Positions 38,894 to 49,102 of a DNA stretch of 64,000 nucleotides are shown here, piece by piece. Each line of letters opens with the position of its first letter. Position 1 is the first letter of the stretch. The notes under the pieces were generated by a model that saw only the letters and a list, made by a program, of their open reading frames with translations, had not been told where the DNA came from and did not search any database. Position numbers and translations under genes: made by a program. Source of the DNA: Psychrobacter ciconiae (GTDB lineage: Bacteria > Pseudomonadota > Gammaproteobacteria > Pseudomonadales > Moraxellaceae); assembly GCF_904846055.1 (NCBI RefSeq), contig NZ_CAJGYV010000001.1, positions 930,001 through 994,000 on the forward strand, written 5' to 3'.

Positions 38894-40135
38894 ATGAGCT
38901 TTAAATCCGCGATTAAACGCCTGATAACCTCGCCTGCGCCGCCTCGCGCTGATTTCAAGCAACTACCTTGGCGCTCAAAGCTGATTTGGCTGTTGATGGT
39001 GCTTGCGATTGCCTTTTCTGCCATTTGGCTGCTGTTAGCCCTTTGGTATCAGTTTGGGGTGTTCGTTATGGCAGGCGAGCTGACGCTGTTTGCCACGGTC
39101 TTGGCAAGTTTAAGCGCTGCTTTAATTACTGCCCTTACCCTATTCATCATGGCGGCAATCGTAAAGCCAACGGCGCTTAATACCAAATTTAAAGCCAAGT
39201 TTAGTGTTAAAAAATTAATCGCCAGTTACGCGGTGCTTTGGCTTATTGGTTTGGGCTGGTTTGTCAGTATCGAGCCTTTGCAAAACCGCGATTGGAAGCC
39301 GGAAGTTGCCAAAATTTTAAGCTATTCGCGCGACGCCAATAATCCAAACTTGGTCACGCTTTACAACGTTCGTAATTTTGATTGGATAAACGCTGATGAT
39401 GCCAGCGAGCGCTGGGAGTCGCGGACGATTGATTTGGACAAATTGACCGGCATTGACGTGATTAATTCCTACTGGATGGGACCATTAATTGCGCATACCT
39501 TGGTCAGCTTTCATATCGAAGGCGAGCGCCCAATCTCAATGTCCTTTGAAATTCGAAAAGAAAATGGCGAGTCGTTTTCGGCGCTTGGTGGTTTTTTTAA
39601 GCGTTATGAGCTCAGCCTCATTGCATCTGAGGAGCGCGACATCATTTATACGCGAACCAACGCTCGCGGCGAGCAGGTTTATTTATTTCCCATCAGCCAT
39701 TTAAACCAAAACCAAGTCAAGGCGCTATTTGAGGCGTATTTGACCGCAAGCGACGAGCTGAACGCCAACCCTGATTGGTACAATACCTTGACGAGCAATT
39801 GCACCAATATCATTTTTTATATGGCGCGGATTATCAGCGGTGACCGTTTGCCTTGGGATTACCGGATTTGGGTGTCGGGCTGGCTGCCCAATTATTTGTA
39901 CAAATTAGGGCTTCTTGATTCGCAGCCAAATACCGATCTTGATGCTAAAAATGCTCAAAATCAATCGTGGTCAATGGATGAGTGGTACGAGCGCGCGCAT
40001 ATTAACCCAAAAGTTCGGGATTTTAGCCGCGATTTAAACAATAAAAACATTCATGGCAATGAGTTTTCGCAAAAAATCCGCGAAGGGTTGCCACAGCCGA
40101 AATTAATAGACTCAAAAACTGCCAAAACTAACTAA
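38894..40135 (+). CDS. DUF4105 / Lnb-type periplasmic domain membrane protein
   Basis: A 413-residue protein with three hydrophobic helices near the N-terminus (about residues 28-48, 60-85 and 108-125), then a soluble domain with the DUF4105 pattern: DWINADDASERWESRTIDL, the YWMGPLIAHTLVSF strand, FSALGGFFKRYEL and, near the end, YNTLTSNCTNIIFYMARII with the conserved Asn-Cys. The family is papain-like by fold prediction, with unknown substrate. The frame is open from a TTG at 38819; I choose the ATG at 38894. Confidence 0.85.
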   Translation: MSFKSAIKRLITSPAPPRADFKQLPWRSKLIWLLMVLAIAFSAIWLLLALWYQFGVFVMAGELTLFATVLASLSAALITALTLFIMAAIVKPTALNTKFKAKFSVKKLIASYAVLWLIGLGWFVSIEPLQNRDWKPEVAKILSYSRDANNPNLVTLYNVRNFDWINADDASERWESRTIDLDKLTGIDVINSYWMGPLIAHTLVSFHIEGERPISMSFEIRKENGESFSALGGFFKRYELSLIASEERDIIYTRTNARGEQVYLFPISHLNQNQVKALFEAYLTASDELNANPDWYNTLTSNCTNIIFYMARIISGDRLPWDYRIWVSGWLPNYLYKLGLLDSQPNTDLDAKNAQNQSWSMDEWYERAHINPKVRDFSRDLNNKNIHGNEFSQKIREGLPQPKLIDSKTAKTN

Positions 40136-40147
40136 AACTGAGCTGCC

Positions 40148-41011
40148 TTAATGAATCGTTATCTGACCAGTCATGGTTTCAACGGTCACTGGGTGACCAA
40201 CAAGATTCGTTAATTCCTCTTTAATCGCGTAGGTTTGCTCTGGCGTTGGTCGCTTTATTGGCTCAAAATATAAATCTACGATTATTGTATTAGTTATCGG
40301 ATCATAGCCAATGCTTTGAGCATTGGGATAACGTTTAGTAATTTCAGGATACGCTTTTTCCATGAGCTGCAAAATCTGAGCCTTAGTTTTATCGCTGATT
40401 GGGTAAATATAAATAGGTAGGGTTAACTGTTCTGTGCCGTCTTTAAAGGTATAAATATAAGAAGACGCTTTAACGGCGTGGGTTGCAGTAACGCCCAATT
40501 GAAACTCATCAGGATTGTTGTTGACATAATAAACTTCTACCAAGTCATCGCCTAAAACCTGCTCCAAAGCATCAATGACGCCTCGACTAATAGATTGCAA
40601 AGTTAAGCGCTTGCGAGCCTCGCTTGCCGTTAATCCAAACGCTTTGGCATAAGACTTTTCGACCATCTCGATGGGCGACGTATCTTTTGTCAAATCCATT
40701 GCTGATTGCGACTTAACAAAATACTCAGGATGATTTTTATAATAACTATCCGCAAGCTTCTCAATTTTTTGCCAATCGACCGCCATTGGCGCAGCGGGTT
40801 TAACTTTAGGCAGAGCAGGTAAAGCTTTTGCGCCGGCAGGCGTTGGTTGAGCCACTTGCTTTGGCGCTTGTTTTGGACTGATTTTGGTTAAAGGTGTTGT
40901 ATTGGCGCAGCTGCTCAATATTAGTGCTGCGACTACTAACAAACTGCCTTTAATCGCACTTTTAGCCGCGCTTTTTCGTTGATGGCTTTTGCTCATTATA
41001 GTTTTAGCCAT
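40148..41011 (-). CDS. lipoprotein of unknown function
   Basis: A 287-residue protein with a basic N-terminus, a hydrophobic stretch and a lipobox ending LILSSC (Cys at about 35), so probably an outer-membrane lipoprotein. A Pro/Ala-rich linker follows, then a mixed alpha/beta body with no motif that I recognise. AAGGAC is six bases before the ATG. It lies downstream of the YcgN-type gene on the same strand and its stop is 12 bases from the convergent DUF4105 gene. Confidence 0.8.
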   Translation of the reverse strand: MAKTIMSKSHQRKSAAKSAIKGSLLVVAALILSSCANTTPLTKISPKQAPKQVAQPTPAGAKALPALPKVKPAAPMAVDWQKIEKLADSYYKNHPEYFVKSQSAMDLTKDTSPIEMVEKSYAKAFGLTASEARKRLTLQSISRGVIDALEQVLGDDLVEVYYVNNNPDEFQLGVTATHAVKASSYIYTFKDGTEQLTLPIYIYPISDKTKAQILQLMEKAYPEITKRYPNAQSIGYDPITNTIIVDLYFEPIKRPTPEQTYAIKEELTNLVGHPVTVETMTGQITIH

Positions 41012-41065
41012 TTTCAGTCCTTGATTGATAATCTGACTTCATTAAAGCCAATAATCAAACAAAAA

Positions 41066-41638
41066 TCAAGCATCCACCCAAGTCACTACGCGCAACTCCA
41101 TTTCTTCATCGCTCATGCCCGCCTCACTCACGCAGCGACCCGCAACGCCGATATTTGCCGCTCGCATGAGCTTTTCGGTTTTTGCAGCGTCTTTAGTGAT
41201 AAGCAGGTGCCAATTGGGAAGCGATTTACCCTCAAAAACGCGTTTGTAAGCGCAGTGGCTAGGTAACCAAGTCATTTCGCTTATATTGTCTTGGGTGAGT
41301 TGGATGCAGTCCGGAACGTAATTTTGCCTATGCTCATAGTTTTGGCAGTGCCCCGTCGTACAATCCATGAGCTTGCAAGCGACATCGGTATATTCAACCG
41401 TCTCGTCGTCATCGTCCATATACTTAATCAAGCAGCAGCAGCCGCAGCCGTCACAAAGCGCCTCCCACTCACTATTGGTCAGCTCAAATAGTGAAAACTC
41501 TTGCCAAAAATTGGGTCGCAGTTGGCTATCATCATTGACAATCGGCGAAGATTTTAAGGACTTAGCGGCTTTTTGAGTATCGGTCGGGCTTTGTTGTGAA
41601 AAGCCGGCTTGAAAGGTTTGGAACAAATTTAGTTTCAT
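41066..41638 (-). CDS. YcgN-type Cys-cluster protein (UPF0260)
   Basis: A 190-residue soluble protein. The YcgN pattern is clear: WEALCDGCGCCCLIKYMDDD, VACKLMDCTTGHCQNYEHR and the later PSHCAYKRVFEGKSLPNWH. The many cysteines suggest an iron-sulfur or zinc site; the cellular role is unknown. The ATG at 41638 is chosen over a TTG three codons earlier. Confidence 0.92.
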   Translation of the reverse strand: MKLNLFQTFQAGFSQQSPTDTQKAAKSLKSSPIVNDDSQLRPNFWQEFSLFELTNSEWEALCDGCGCCCLIKYMDDDDETVEYTDVACKLMDCTTGHCQNYEHRQNYVPDCIQLTQDNISEMTWLPSHCAYKRVFEGKSLPNWHLLITKDAAKTEKLMRAANIGVAGRCVSEAGMSDEEMELRVVTWVDA

Positions 41639-41849
41639 AAAGGGCAATCGCGGCGAGAAAAATTAGCGTGTTGATAATCGAGGTTACAGTATTATAGCTG
41701 TTTTTGGGCGATTTTGCGGCTAAGGTAGTCAAGTTAATGTCGCAAATTTCCTATACTGATTGGCAATTTGCGGGATTAAATTTTAACATCAAGCAAAAAT
41801 AAAACTATGAAAACAAAGTCAAAAACCAAGTTAAAAATAAGGAATTATA

Positions 41850-42587
41850 ATGACGATTAAAACCTTTGAGTTGATTAGCACCACTGAAAACGGCGTTGAA
41901 TTGATAAGTTATGTGGCGCTTCCGGAGTCGGCAAGCGCAGAAAACCCTGTTGCCGGAATCTTGGTAGCACCTGAATGGTGGGGCATCGTTGAGCATCCCA
42001 AAAACGTCACCGAGCGCTTAGCAAAAGCAGGGTTTGCAGCGGTTGCCATGGACGTTTACGGCGAAGGCAAACTGACTGCCGATGCCTCAATGGCAAACTT
42101 TTGGATGGAGCAAGTGCTTGAGGACAAGGACCTCTTGACTGACCGCTGTCGCTTGATTTTAAAGGATTTTTGTGACCAAATGAGCGTTGATGAAAATAAT
42201 ATCGGCGCGATTGGCTACTGCTTTGGCGGCAAAGTCGTTCTGGATATGGCGCGCGAGGGCATGCCGCTCAAAGCCGTTGCCACCTTCCACGGCAACCCAA
42301 CGCCAAAAAAACCTGCCGACAGCAGCTTTCAAGCCAAAGTCTTAGTCGCTCACGGTCGCGACGACTCAATGGTATCCATGGACGCCATTGAAGATTTGAA
42401 AAAAGAGCTGGACGCGGCAGACGTCGATTACACCATCGATGTTTATGACAATGCCAAGCACGGCTTTACCAACCCTGACGCGGACAAACGCGCAGCTGAA
42501 AATGAGGTTGATTTAGGCTACAACGAGGCGGCAGCAAATCAAAGCTGGGAGAACATGATTGACTTTATGAAAGCCAATTTAAAATAA
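41850..42587 (+). CDS. dienelactone hydrolase family protein
   Basis: Alpha/beta hydrolase of the dienelactone hydrolase type, 245 residues. Catalytic residues are Cys124 (GYCFGGK), Asp171 (HGRDDSM) and His204 (KHGFTNP), with the oxyanion-side PEWWGIVEH. No signal peptide. No catechol pathway genes are nearby, so the real substrate is open. AAGGAATTATA precedes the ATG, and a terminator follows. Confidence 0.93.
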   Translation: MTIKTFELISTTENGVELISYVALPESASAENPVAGILVAPEWWGIVEHPKNVTERLAKAGFAAVAMDVYGEGKLTADASMANFWMEQVLEDKDLLTDRCRLILKDFCDQMSVDENNIGAIGYCFGGKVVLDMAREGMPLKAVATFHGNPTPKKPADSSFQAKVLVAHGRDDSMVSMDAIEDLKKELDAADVDYTIDVYDNAKHGFTNPDADKRAAENEVDLGYNEAAANQSWENMIDFMKANLK

Positions 42588-42607
42588 GCTTTAGTGAAAA
42601 ATAACAG

Positions 42608-42640
42608 ATGCCTAAGCGCTGAGTGAGCTTAGGCATTTTT
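42608..42640 (+). terminator. Rho-independent terminator
   Basis: Perfect 10-bp stem ATGCCTAAGC / GCTTAGGCAT, 9-base loop, followed by T residues. Confidence 0.88.
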
Positions 42641-42763
42641 ATTTGGCAAAGTTTTTATAGTTTTATAGTTTGGGTTATTAATGGATAAGGCACAATTTTT
42701 GGCTTGTACTTGCCGTAAAATCAGGTCATGATTTGGGCAAGGTTGGCAGGTTGAGGGTTTAGG

Positions 42764-45754
42764 ATGTTGTATTTGTTTGCAGGATCATTTGGGGTAATCA
42801 CCTTTGTGACCTTGCTTGTGGTCATGGTGGTGCTGTATCAGCACTTAAATAACAAAATCCAAAGGCTTGTCAAAAAAGTCGATGACCTGCAACATCAAAT
42901 CGACGATTATCAGCGTTCTTCGTCGTCATCCTCAACGTCCCAACCGTCAACAACTGCCGCACAAACTGAGCAACCACCAAAACCAACTGACGCGCCTTTA
43001 CCAGAAACGGCAACCACGCCGCCGCCCTTACCTAGCGGCTATTTTGACCAAGAGCGCCCCTTACCTCTACAACATGCAACCGCGAAAGCAACAAACCTTC
43101 CGCCAAAACCCATCACCAAAACCGCTAACGCTGACGACCCCATCAACCCCGATGAGCGCTCATTTGAAGTGGTCACCTCGTTTGCCAGCTCCATCAAGCA
43201 GTGGTTCTTTGGCGGAAATTTGGTGGTTCGCGTGGGCGTTTTGGTGTTGCTCGTCGGCGTGGTGCTGCTTTTAAAACTGCTGAGCGACTATATTGAGCTG
43301 TCCATCACCACCAAGCTTATTGCCATTGGCGCCGCAGGATTGGCGTTAGCAGCACTGGGCTTAAAGCTTGCCAAAAAGCGCTTTGCTTACGGGATATCGC
43401 TGCAAGGTGCAGGGATTGCCACGGCGTACTTAAGCACCTTTTTTGCCTATCGCTATTATGACGTGCTTGCCGGTTTGCCAAGCTTTATTTTGCTTGGGAT
43501 ATTATCCGCGCTGACCGTTGCGCTGGCGCTTCGGCAAAATGCCTTTCCGCTTGCTCTACTTGCGCTTGGTGGCGGCTTTTTAGCGCCGATTTTGACCAGT
43601 GACAATTCGCAAAATCTAACCGCGCTGTTTGGTTATTACTTGCTGCTCAATACCGCCATTGCCATCATCGCCCATTTTCGACCTTGGAAAGTGCTTAACC
43701 TGCTTGGGGTGACGCTCACTTTTGGCTTGGCGTATTATTTGGGTGCAGAAACGCCACTTTCCGTGTTGCAATCTCAGCGTAGCGCGTTGGTGCTGTTAAC
43801 CGTGCTTCACGTATTGCTTTATTTATTTGTCGTCATTCGTTTTGCGCAACAATTAACTCAATATAATGTGGCAGAATTTTCAAAACATAAGCTTTCAAAG
43901 CAAAGCTTTTTAAATCAGCCCCTTTTAAATAAAAGCCAAGAAAACGACAATTTAGAACACCAAGCCCAAACTTCCGCCAAAACTTCACCAAGATATCTGT
44001 TTCCCATTGACGTGGGACTGCTGTTTTCTGTGCCCATTTTAGCCTTTGGCATCTTATCAGCGCTGCTTCATGACCTCAATCATGCGCTCACGATAGCCAG
44101 CGGATTATTTGCGCTCGTTTACTTAGGACTTGGGCTATTTTTTGTCAAAAAAAGCGGTCGCTTTGAGCCAATCAGCGAAGGTATGCTCGCGCTTGGTGGC
44201 GGCTTTTTGGCGCTGATGATTCCGATTGCTTTTGATGCCAAATGGGTGGCGTTTGGCTGGTCGGTTCAAGGCTTAGCGCTCGTTTGGTTTGGCAGGCAAA
44301 GCCTTCGCGCTTGGGCGGTGCTGTTTGGTTTGGCGCTGCAAGGGCTTAGCATGTTATGGCTTTGGGAAAATTCAACGGTGTCGCCACCGCTATTGTCATT
44401 AAGCGTTTCGGCGCTGAGCTTTTTGGCGACAGCCTTTATTTTACGCTCGGCAAATTCGCCAGTGCCCTTATTTAATAGTTTAAATTTAGAACATAATCGC
44501 GAAAGCCAAAACCCCTTAGACCCTGATTTTTATCGCAGCAACGTTTGGCTATCGGGAATTAATTCTCAAAGCTTTGCGGTCAATTTACTTTGGAAAAGTC
44601 CAAGGTTTATCAGCTTCTTAACGCTAGTTGCCACCGCTTGGCTGATTTACGTGTTGGCTGTCGATATTGATGATTGGTCGGCGGCGCTTGAGTTATCAGG
44701 GTCAATGACTGCTGCATTAGCACTTTTAATCAGCCTTGCCGGATTTTGGGTAATCAACCGCTATCAAGGTTGGCGCGAGGTCAGCCGATTGACGCATGGC
44801 TTATTATTGCTGTTTTATTTGGCGCTGATTGTTCAGCTTCCGCAGCATTACGAGTTTCACCACTTTTGGCAGGGCGCGGCTTGGCTGATTTGGGGCGTTT
44901 TGATTCTCGGTTGGGCACTACTTGCTCAAGCTTGGCTTAAATTTTGGTTTGAATCAAACGAATTACGTCGTTATGATGGCGCAAGTTGGCTTGGCACAGG
45001 GATTTTGGTGGCGGCAAGTTTGGCGCATTATCAGCTTGCGCCCTCGGACGGCGTGATGGCAATGCTTGTCACGACCTTACTGTTAACCTTTGGGCTTTGG
45101 CAATCGTCCAATCAAATTGGTAAGGCAAGCCATGTTTTTCAAAAGCCCATTTGGTTTGATTGGTCAAGCGCTTGGCTAGGTTGCGCTAAAGTTTTTGCGC
45201 CAGTTATCCTAATTTGGATAATAGTAACCAGCTGGTCTTATGACGGCGTGATTTGGGGTTTGCCGTATATTCCGCTACTCAATTTTTATGACATAACGAC
45301 GATTTTAGCGCTGATTTTAGGCGTATTAACATGGCGCGCCAGCCAGCCTACAGGCGATGCTCCCGATTTGCCGCAGCCACTATTGATTGCGCTTGCCCTG
45401 ACCAGTTTTTGGGCGCTGTCGAGCATTTTGGTGCGCTCCTTACATGCATTTATTGGCACGCCGCTTTGGGACGGCGGCGCTTGGGAAAGCTCGCAGGTGC
45501 AAACGGGGCTGACCATACTTTGGACGCTGATTGCCCTAGTTGCTACTATTACCGCAAGTCGCTATTTGGCGCGCTCGCTTTGGTTTTTAGGAATTGGGCT
45601 ACTTGCTGCCGTGGTGATAAAACTGGTGCTGATTGATTTGTCGCAAATTGAAGCCATTTGGCGGGTGATGTCATTCTTAGGTGCAGGAAGTTTGATTTTA
45701 CTTATCGGTTACCTTGCGCCCATTCCGCCTGCTCGTCACCACAACACCGATTAA
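42764..45754 (+). CDS. DUF2339 multi-spanning membrane protein
   Basis: A 996-residue inner-membrane protein. An N-terminal helix (residues 5-26) is followed by a coiled segment and a Ser/Thr/Pro/Gln-rich cytoplasmic linker, then a body of more than 20 membrane helices with the DUF2339 features: WFFGGNLVVRVGVLVLLVGV, LKRFAYGISLQGAG-like loop, LALGGGFLAPILTSD and the repeated GGGFLALM element. The family is widespread and uncharacterised. It heads the likely operon with ylqF, the GIY-YIG gene and mutY. Confidence 0.92.
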   Translation: MLYLFAGSFGVITFVTLLVVMVVLYQHLNNKIQRLVKKVDDLQHQIDDYQRSSSSSSTSQPSTTAAQTEQPPKPTDAPLPETATTPPPLPSGYFDQERPLPLQHATAKATNLPPKPITKTANADDPINPDERSFEVVTSFASSIKQWFFGGNLVVRVGVLVLLVGVVLLLKLLSDYIELSITTKLIAIGAAGLALAALGLKLAKKRFAYGISLQGAGIATAYLSTFFAYRYYDVLAGLPSFILLGILSALTVALALRQNAFPLALLALGGGFLAPILTSDNSQNLTALFGYYLLLNTAIAIIAHFRPWKVLNLLGVTLTFGLAYYLGAETPLSVLQSQRSALVLLTVLHVLLYLFVVIRFAQQLTQYNVAEFSKHKLSKQSFLNQPLLNKSQENDNLEHQAQTSAKTSPRYLFPIDVGLLFSVPILAFGILSALLHDLNHALTIASGLFALVYLGLGLFFVKKSGRFEPISEGMLALGGGFLALMIPIAFDAKWVAFGWSVQGLALVWFGRQSLRAWAVLFGLALQGLSMLWLWENSTVSPPLLSLSVSALSFLATAFILRSANSPVPLFNSLNLEHNRESQNPLDPDFYRSNVWLSGINSQSFAVNLLWKSPRFISFLTLVATAWLIYVLAVDIDDWSAALELSGSMTAALALLISLAGFWVINRYQGWREVSRLTHGLLLLFYLALIVQLPQHYEFHHFWQGAAWLIWGVLILGWALLAQAWLKFWFESNELRRYDGASWLGTGILVAASLAHYQLAPSDGVMAMLVTTLLLTFGLWQSSNQIGKASHVFQKPIWFDWSSAWLGCAKVFAPVILIWIIVTSWSYDGVIWGLPYIPLLNFYDITTILALILGVLTWRASQPTGDAPDLPQPLLIALALTSFWALSSILVRSLHAFIGTPLWDGGAWESSQVQTGLTILWTLIALVATITASRYLARSLWFLGIGLLAAVVIKLVLIDLSQIEAIWRVMSFLGAGSLILLIGYLAPIPPARHHNTD

Positions 45755-45779
45755 TTTTTTATTTTAAAAAGGCAAGATT

Positions 45780-46736
45780 ATGACCACCACCACGATGATT
45801 CAATGGTTTCCGGGGCACATGAACAAGGCGCGCAACGAGATTAAAGAGATGATGCCGCAAATGGACATCATCATTGAGGTGCTCGACGCGCGAATCCCGT
45901 ACAGCAGCGACAATCCGATGATTGGTAAACTTCGCGGTGACAAGCCGGTGATTAAAATTTTAAACAAAGCCGACCTTGCCGACCCTGAGTTAACCCAAGC
46001 TTGGATGGACTTTTTTGAAACGGAATCTGGGGTAAAAACGCTGGCGTTTGACAACAATAAAGGTGAGGACATTCACAAAATTATCAGCCTTTGCCAAACG
46101 ATGGTTGCAGGAAAAGCCGCTAGCGGTCGGCAAATCAAAGCCATGATTATGGGAATTCCCAACGTTGGCAAATCAACCTTGATTAACACCTTAGCCGGTC
46201 GCACCGTCGCTAAAACCGGCAACGAGCCTGCCGTCACCAAATCGCAGCAGCTCATCAAACTTGACGCTGGCATCATGCTTTATGATACCCCTGGAATGCT
46301 TTGGCCAAAGGTCGAAAACGCCCATTCTGGCTACCGTTTGGCGGCAACGGGCGGCGTTAAAGACACCGCGTTTGACTTTAGCGACGTGGCAAGCTACACC
46401 GCCGAGTATTTGCTTAGCGCCTACCCTGAACTCTTAAAAGCGCGCTATAAACTTGAAGAACTGCCAAAAACCGACTGGGAATTTTTTGAATTGGCGGGGC
46501 GCGCGCGTGGACTATTAAAAAAAGGCGGCGTTGTCGATACTTACCGGATGTCAGAAATCTTAGTGAATGAGCTTCGCGCGGGACAAATTGGCAAAATCAC
46601 CCTTGAAACCCCTGCCATGCGTGAAGTTGAAGAAATTGAGGTGGCACAATTGCGAGTTGCCGCCGAGGAAAAAAAGAAAGCAAAGGAGGAAGAAAAACGC
46701 TTGCGCCGATTAAAAACCAAGAAGAATCGGAAGTAG
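45780..46736 (+). CDS. ylqF: ribosome biogenesis GTPase YlqF (RbgA)
   Basis: Circularly permuted GTPase acting in large-subunit assembly. The G4 motif NKAD (residues 62-65) precedes the P-loop GIPNVGKST (125-133), then the G3 DTPG (YDTPGMLWPK). 318 residues, with a Lys/Glu-rich C-terminal tail. It is 25 bases after the DUF2339 gene. Confidence 0.95.
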   Translation: MTTTTMIQWFPGHMNKARNEIKEMMPQMDIIIEVLDARIPYSSDNPMIGKLRGDKPVIKILNKADLADPELTQAWMDFFETESGVKTLAFDNNKGEDIHKIISLCQTMVAGKAASGRQIKAMIMGIPNVGKSTLINTLAGRTVAKTGNEPAVTKSQQLIKLDAGIMLYDTPGMLWPKVENAHSGYRLAATGGVKDTAFDFSDVASYTAEYLLSAYPELLKARYKLEELPKTDWEFFELAGRARGLLKKGGVVDTYRMSEILVNELRAGQIGKITLETPAMREVEEIEVAQLRVAAEEKKKAKEEEKRLRRLKTKKNRK

Positions 46737-46778
46737 TTTTTTACCTTTTAAAATAAACAAAGTTACCCTGAGCGCCTT

Positions 46779-47768
46779 ATGAGCCAAACCGCCAAAACCA
46801 TTCAAATCTATTTACCAAAAGGCAATCCGCGCGGACTTCGCGTTGCTGAAATGACCACGCGAACCGTTCGCTTGATTGAAATTCCGCGCGTTGACATTCA
46901 CGATTTTTTTGCTCGCGACGATGCCAATCAAGTTGGGCTTTATTTTTTGCTCAGTGACAGCGACGATTTGAGCCGACCTAAGCTTTATATCGGGCAAACA
47001 GGCGAGCTAAAACGGCGCTTATCACAGCATCATATCGATACCAAAAAAGAGTTTTGGACGCGCGCCTTTGTCATGCTGTCAACCAACAACACGATGACCC
47101 AAACTCACGCCCTATATCTTGAGCATAAAGCCATCAAAACCGCGCAAGAGGTTGGTCGTTATGATTTGCAAAATGGCAATCATGGCAACCGACCGCATAC
47201 GCCCGACCCGCTAAAAGCCGATTGCGAGGAGCTGTTTTATACGCTTGATGTATTATTATCAACGCTTGGTCAGCCGGTTTTTGAATCGCTAACTTTTGAT
47301 AAAAGCATTGAGGCAGTTATTAATAATACTGCCGATTTGGATAGCGCCACAAACGGTTTTGATAATAAAAAGAGCTCACAGTTCGAAATATCACCTGATG
47401 CACTGGATACGCAGAGCTTGCTAAATCAAGAATTACCCAAGCAAGAATCGCCCACCCTTTTTTATTGTAAAACCAAAAATGCCGATGCTAAAGGTTATTT
47501 CAACGAAGATGGCTTTGTTATTTTAGCAGGGTCAATCATTCGCAAATCCTCAACCTCATCATTAGGCAGTTGGGCAATAAATGAAAAAGCAAAACTGGTC
47601 AAAGAAAATAAGCTTATTGACGGCAAAGGCGACACTTATCAGCTAACCTGTAATCATTTGTTCAAAACGCCAAGCGGCGCAGGGCAATTTGCCACCGGAC
47701 GCCCTACCAACGGTTGGGTCGAGTGGAAAAATAAAGACGGTCAAACCTTAGACAGCGTTTACCGCTAA
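46779..47768 (+). CDS. GIY-YIG nuclease with C-terminal DUF4357
   Basis: A 329-residue protein. The GIY-YIG nuclease core is complete: GLY at 53-55, YIG at 70-72, the arginine in LKRRLSQHH and the catalytic glutamate in YLEHKAI (Glu115). A linker of about 100 residues, Ser/Asp-rich, leads to a DUF4357-like domain (GYFNEDGFVILAGSIIRKSS, about 240-325). Such proteins are annotated only as GIY-YIG family. It lies between ylqF and mutY, all on the same strand with short gaps. Confidence 0.87.
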   Translation: MSQTAKTIQIYLPKGNPRGLRVAEMTTRTVRLIEIPRVDIHDFFARDDANQVGLYFLLSDSDDLSRPKLYIGQTGELKRRLSQHHIDTKKEFWTRAFVMLSTNNTMTQTHALYLEHKAIKTAQEVGRYDLQNGNHGNRPHTPDPLKADCEELFYTLDVLLSTLGQPVFESLTFDKSIEAVINNTADLDSATNGFDNKKSSQFEISPDALDTQSLLNQELPKQESPTLFYCKTKNADAKGYFNEDGFVILAGSIIRKSSTSSLGSWAINEKAKLVKENKLIDGKGDTYQLTCNHLFKTPSGAGQFATGRPTNGWVEWKNKDGQTLDSVYR

Positions 47769-47826
47769 GCTTTAGATTTGCGCCGCCGCCCTTATATAGG
47801 AGCTTTTAGCCGATGGTTGCCAAATA

Positions 47827-49050
47827 ATGATTGACGTTGTTCACCCAAAATTTTCCCAACCTGCCAACCACCTCGACAGCTTCGCCCCGCGCTTACTCGA
47901 TTGGTTCGACACCCACGGTCGCCACGATTTGCCGTGGCAGCAGCACAAAACTGACTCGCCAAATCCCTATATCGTTTGGCTGTCTGAGGTCATGCTTCAG
48001 CAAACCCAAGTCACCACCGTGCTGCCCTACTTTGCACGATTTATGCAATCATTCCCAACAGTGCAGGATTTAGCCAACGCGGATTGGGATTTGGTCGCCG
48101 AGCACTGGGCAGGGCTTGGCTACTATGCTCGCGCTCGCAATTTGCACAAAGGCGCAAAGCAATTGGTCGCGGTGATTGAAACAACGGGCGATTTTCCGCA
48201 ATCGCTGCAAGATTGGGAAGCCATTTCAGGGGTTGGGCGCTCAACCGCAGGCGCAATCATGGCGATGGGGCTGCATAAATACGGCGTCATTTGCGATGGC
48301 AACGTCAAGCGGGTGCTCACGCGCTGGGCGGCAATCGACGGCGACATCACCAAATCGGCAACGGACAAAATCCTTTGGGAACTTGCCACAAGGCTCACCC
48401 CAACCGATGACGCCGGACACTTTGCCCAAGCCATGATGGATTTGGGAGCTACGCTTTGTACGCGCCGAAATCCAAATTGCCATGCCTGCCCGCTACAAAA
48501 TGATTGCCTCGCTCACGCCCAAGGCCGCGAAACTGACTTTCCGGTTAAAGCCAAAAAAGCGCCCAAACCAAGCAAATTTAGCAAGGTCTTACTCATCAGC
48601 AATAACAGTGACGAAATTTTGTGGCTTAAACGCCCTGACAATGGCATTTGGGGCGGGCTTTGGAGCTTGCCGCTAATCTTTGATAAAAAAGTGCAAATGG
48701 ATAAGAAAACTAAATTGGAGGTCACCATCACCGCCGAGCAAGATGACGCGCTTTTTGACAATGAAATGAGCACCGCTGAGCAAATTATTTATAATTTGAT
48801 TTTAAATAGCGACGTTGAGTTAACGCCTTGTAGTCAAGATTTGTTTGACGACGCGCCCATCAAGCACAGCCTGACCCATTTTCATTGGTATTTAACGCCA
48901 TATCAAACAAGATTTAGCAATGAAAACGTCCAAATCTTAAGCGAAAACCTTCGCCAAGCTGATATCGACTTTCAATGGCTTGATAGCAAATCGGCAAAAG
49001 CGGCGTTAGGATTGCCGCGAGCGATGGAAAAGGTGTTGGACGATTTTTAA
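47827..49050 (+). CDS. mutY: adenine DNA glycosylase MutY
   Basis: Removes adenine mispaired with 8-oxoguanine. Helix-hairpin-helix glycosylase with Glu54 (SEVMLQQTQV) and catalytic Asp157 (VICDGNVKRVL), the SGVGRSTAGAI hairpin and a 4Fe-4S cluster of Cys211, 218, 221 and 227. A NUDIX-like C-terminal domain (about 255-405) recognises the oxidised base. 407 residues, somewhat longer than the E. coli enzyme. Last gene of the operon starting at 42764. Confidence 0.96.
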   Translation: MIDVVHPKFSQPANHLDSFAPRLLDWFDTHGRHDLPWQQHKTDSPNPYIVWLSEVMLQQTQVTTVLPYFARFMQSFPTVQDLANADWDLVAEHWAGLGYYARARNLHKGAKQLVAVIETTGDFPQSLQDWEAISGVGRSTAGAIMAMGLHKYGVICDGNVKRVLTRWAAIDGDITKSATDKILWELATRLTPTDDAGHFAQAMMDLGATLCTRRNPNCHACPLQNDCLAHAQGRETDFPVKAKKAPKPSKFSKVLLISNNSDEILWLKRPDNGIWGGLWSLPLIFDKKVQMDKKTKLEVTITAEQDDALFDNEMSTAEQIIYNLILNSDVELTPCSQDLFDDAPIKHSLTHFHWYLTPYQTRFSNENVQILSENLRQADIDFQWLDSKSAKAALGLPRAMEKVLDDF

Positions 49051-49078
49051 TTAAAATAAGCTTAATTAAAACAAGCTT
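49049..49078. repeat. 15-bp imperfect tandem repeat after mutY
   Basis: AATTAAAATAAGCTT (49049-49063) and AATTAAAACAAGCTT (49064-49078) differ by one base, with a partial third copy. The first overlaps the mutY stop codon. Confidence 0.7.
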
Positions 49079-49102
49079 AGTTAAAATACCATCAATTTAA
49101 CC

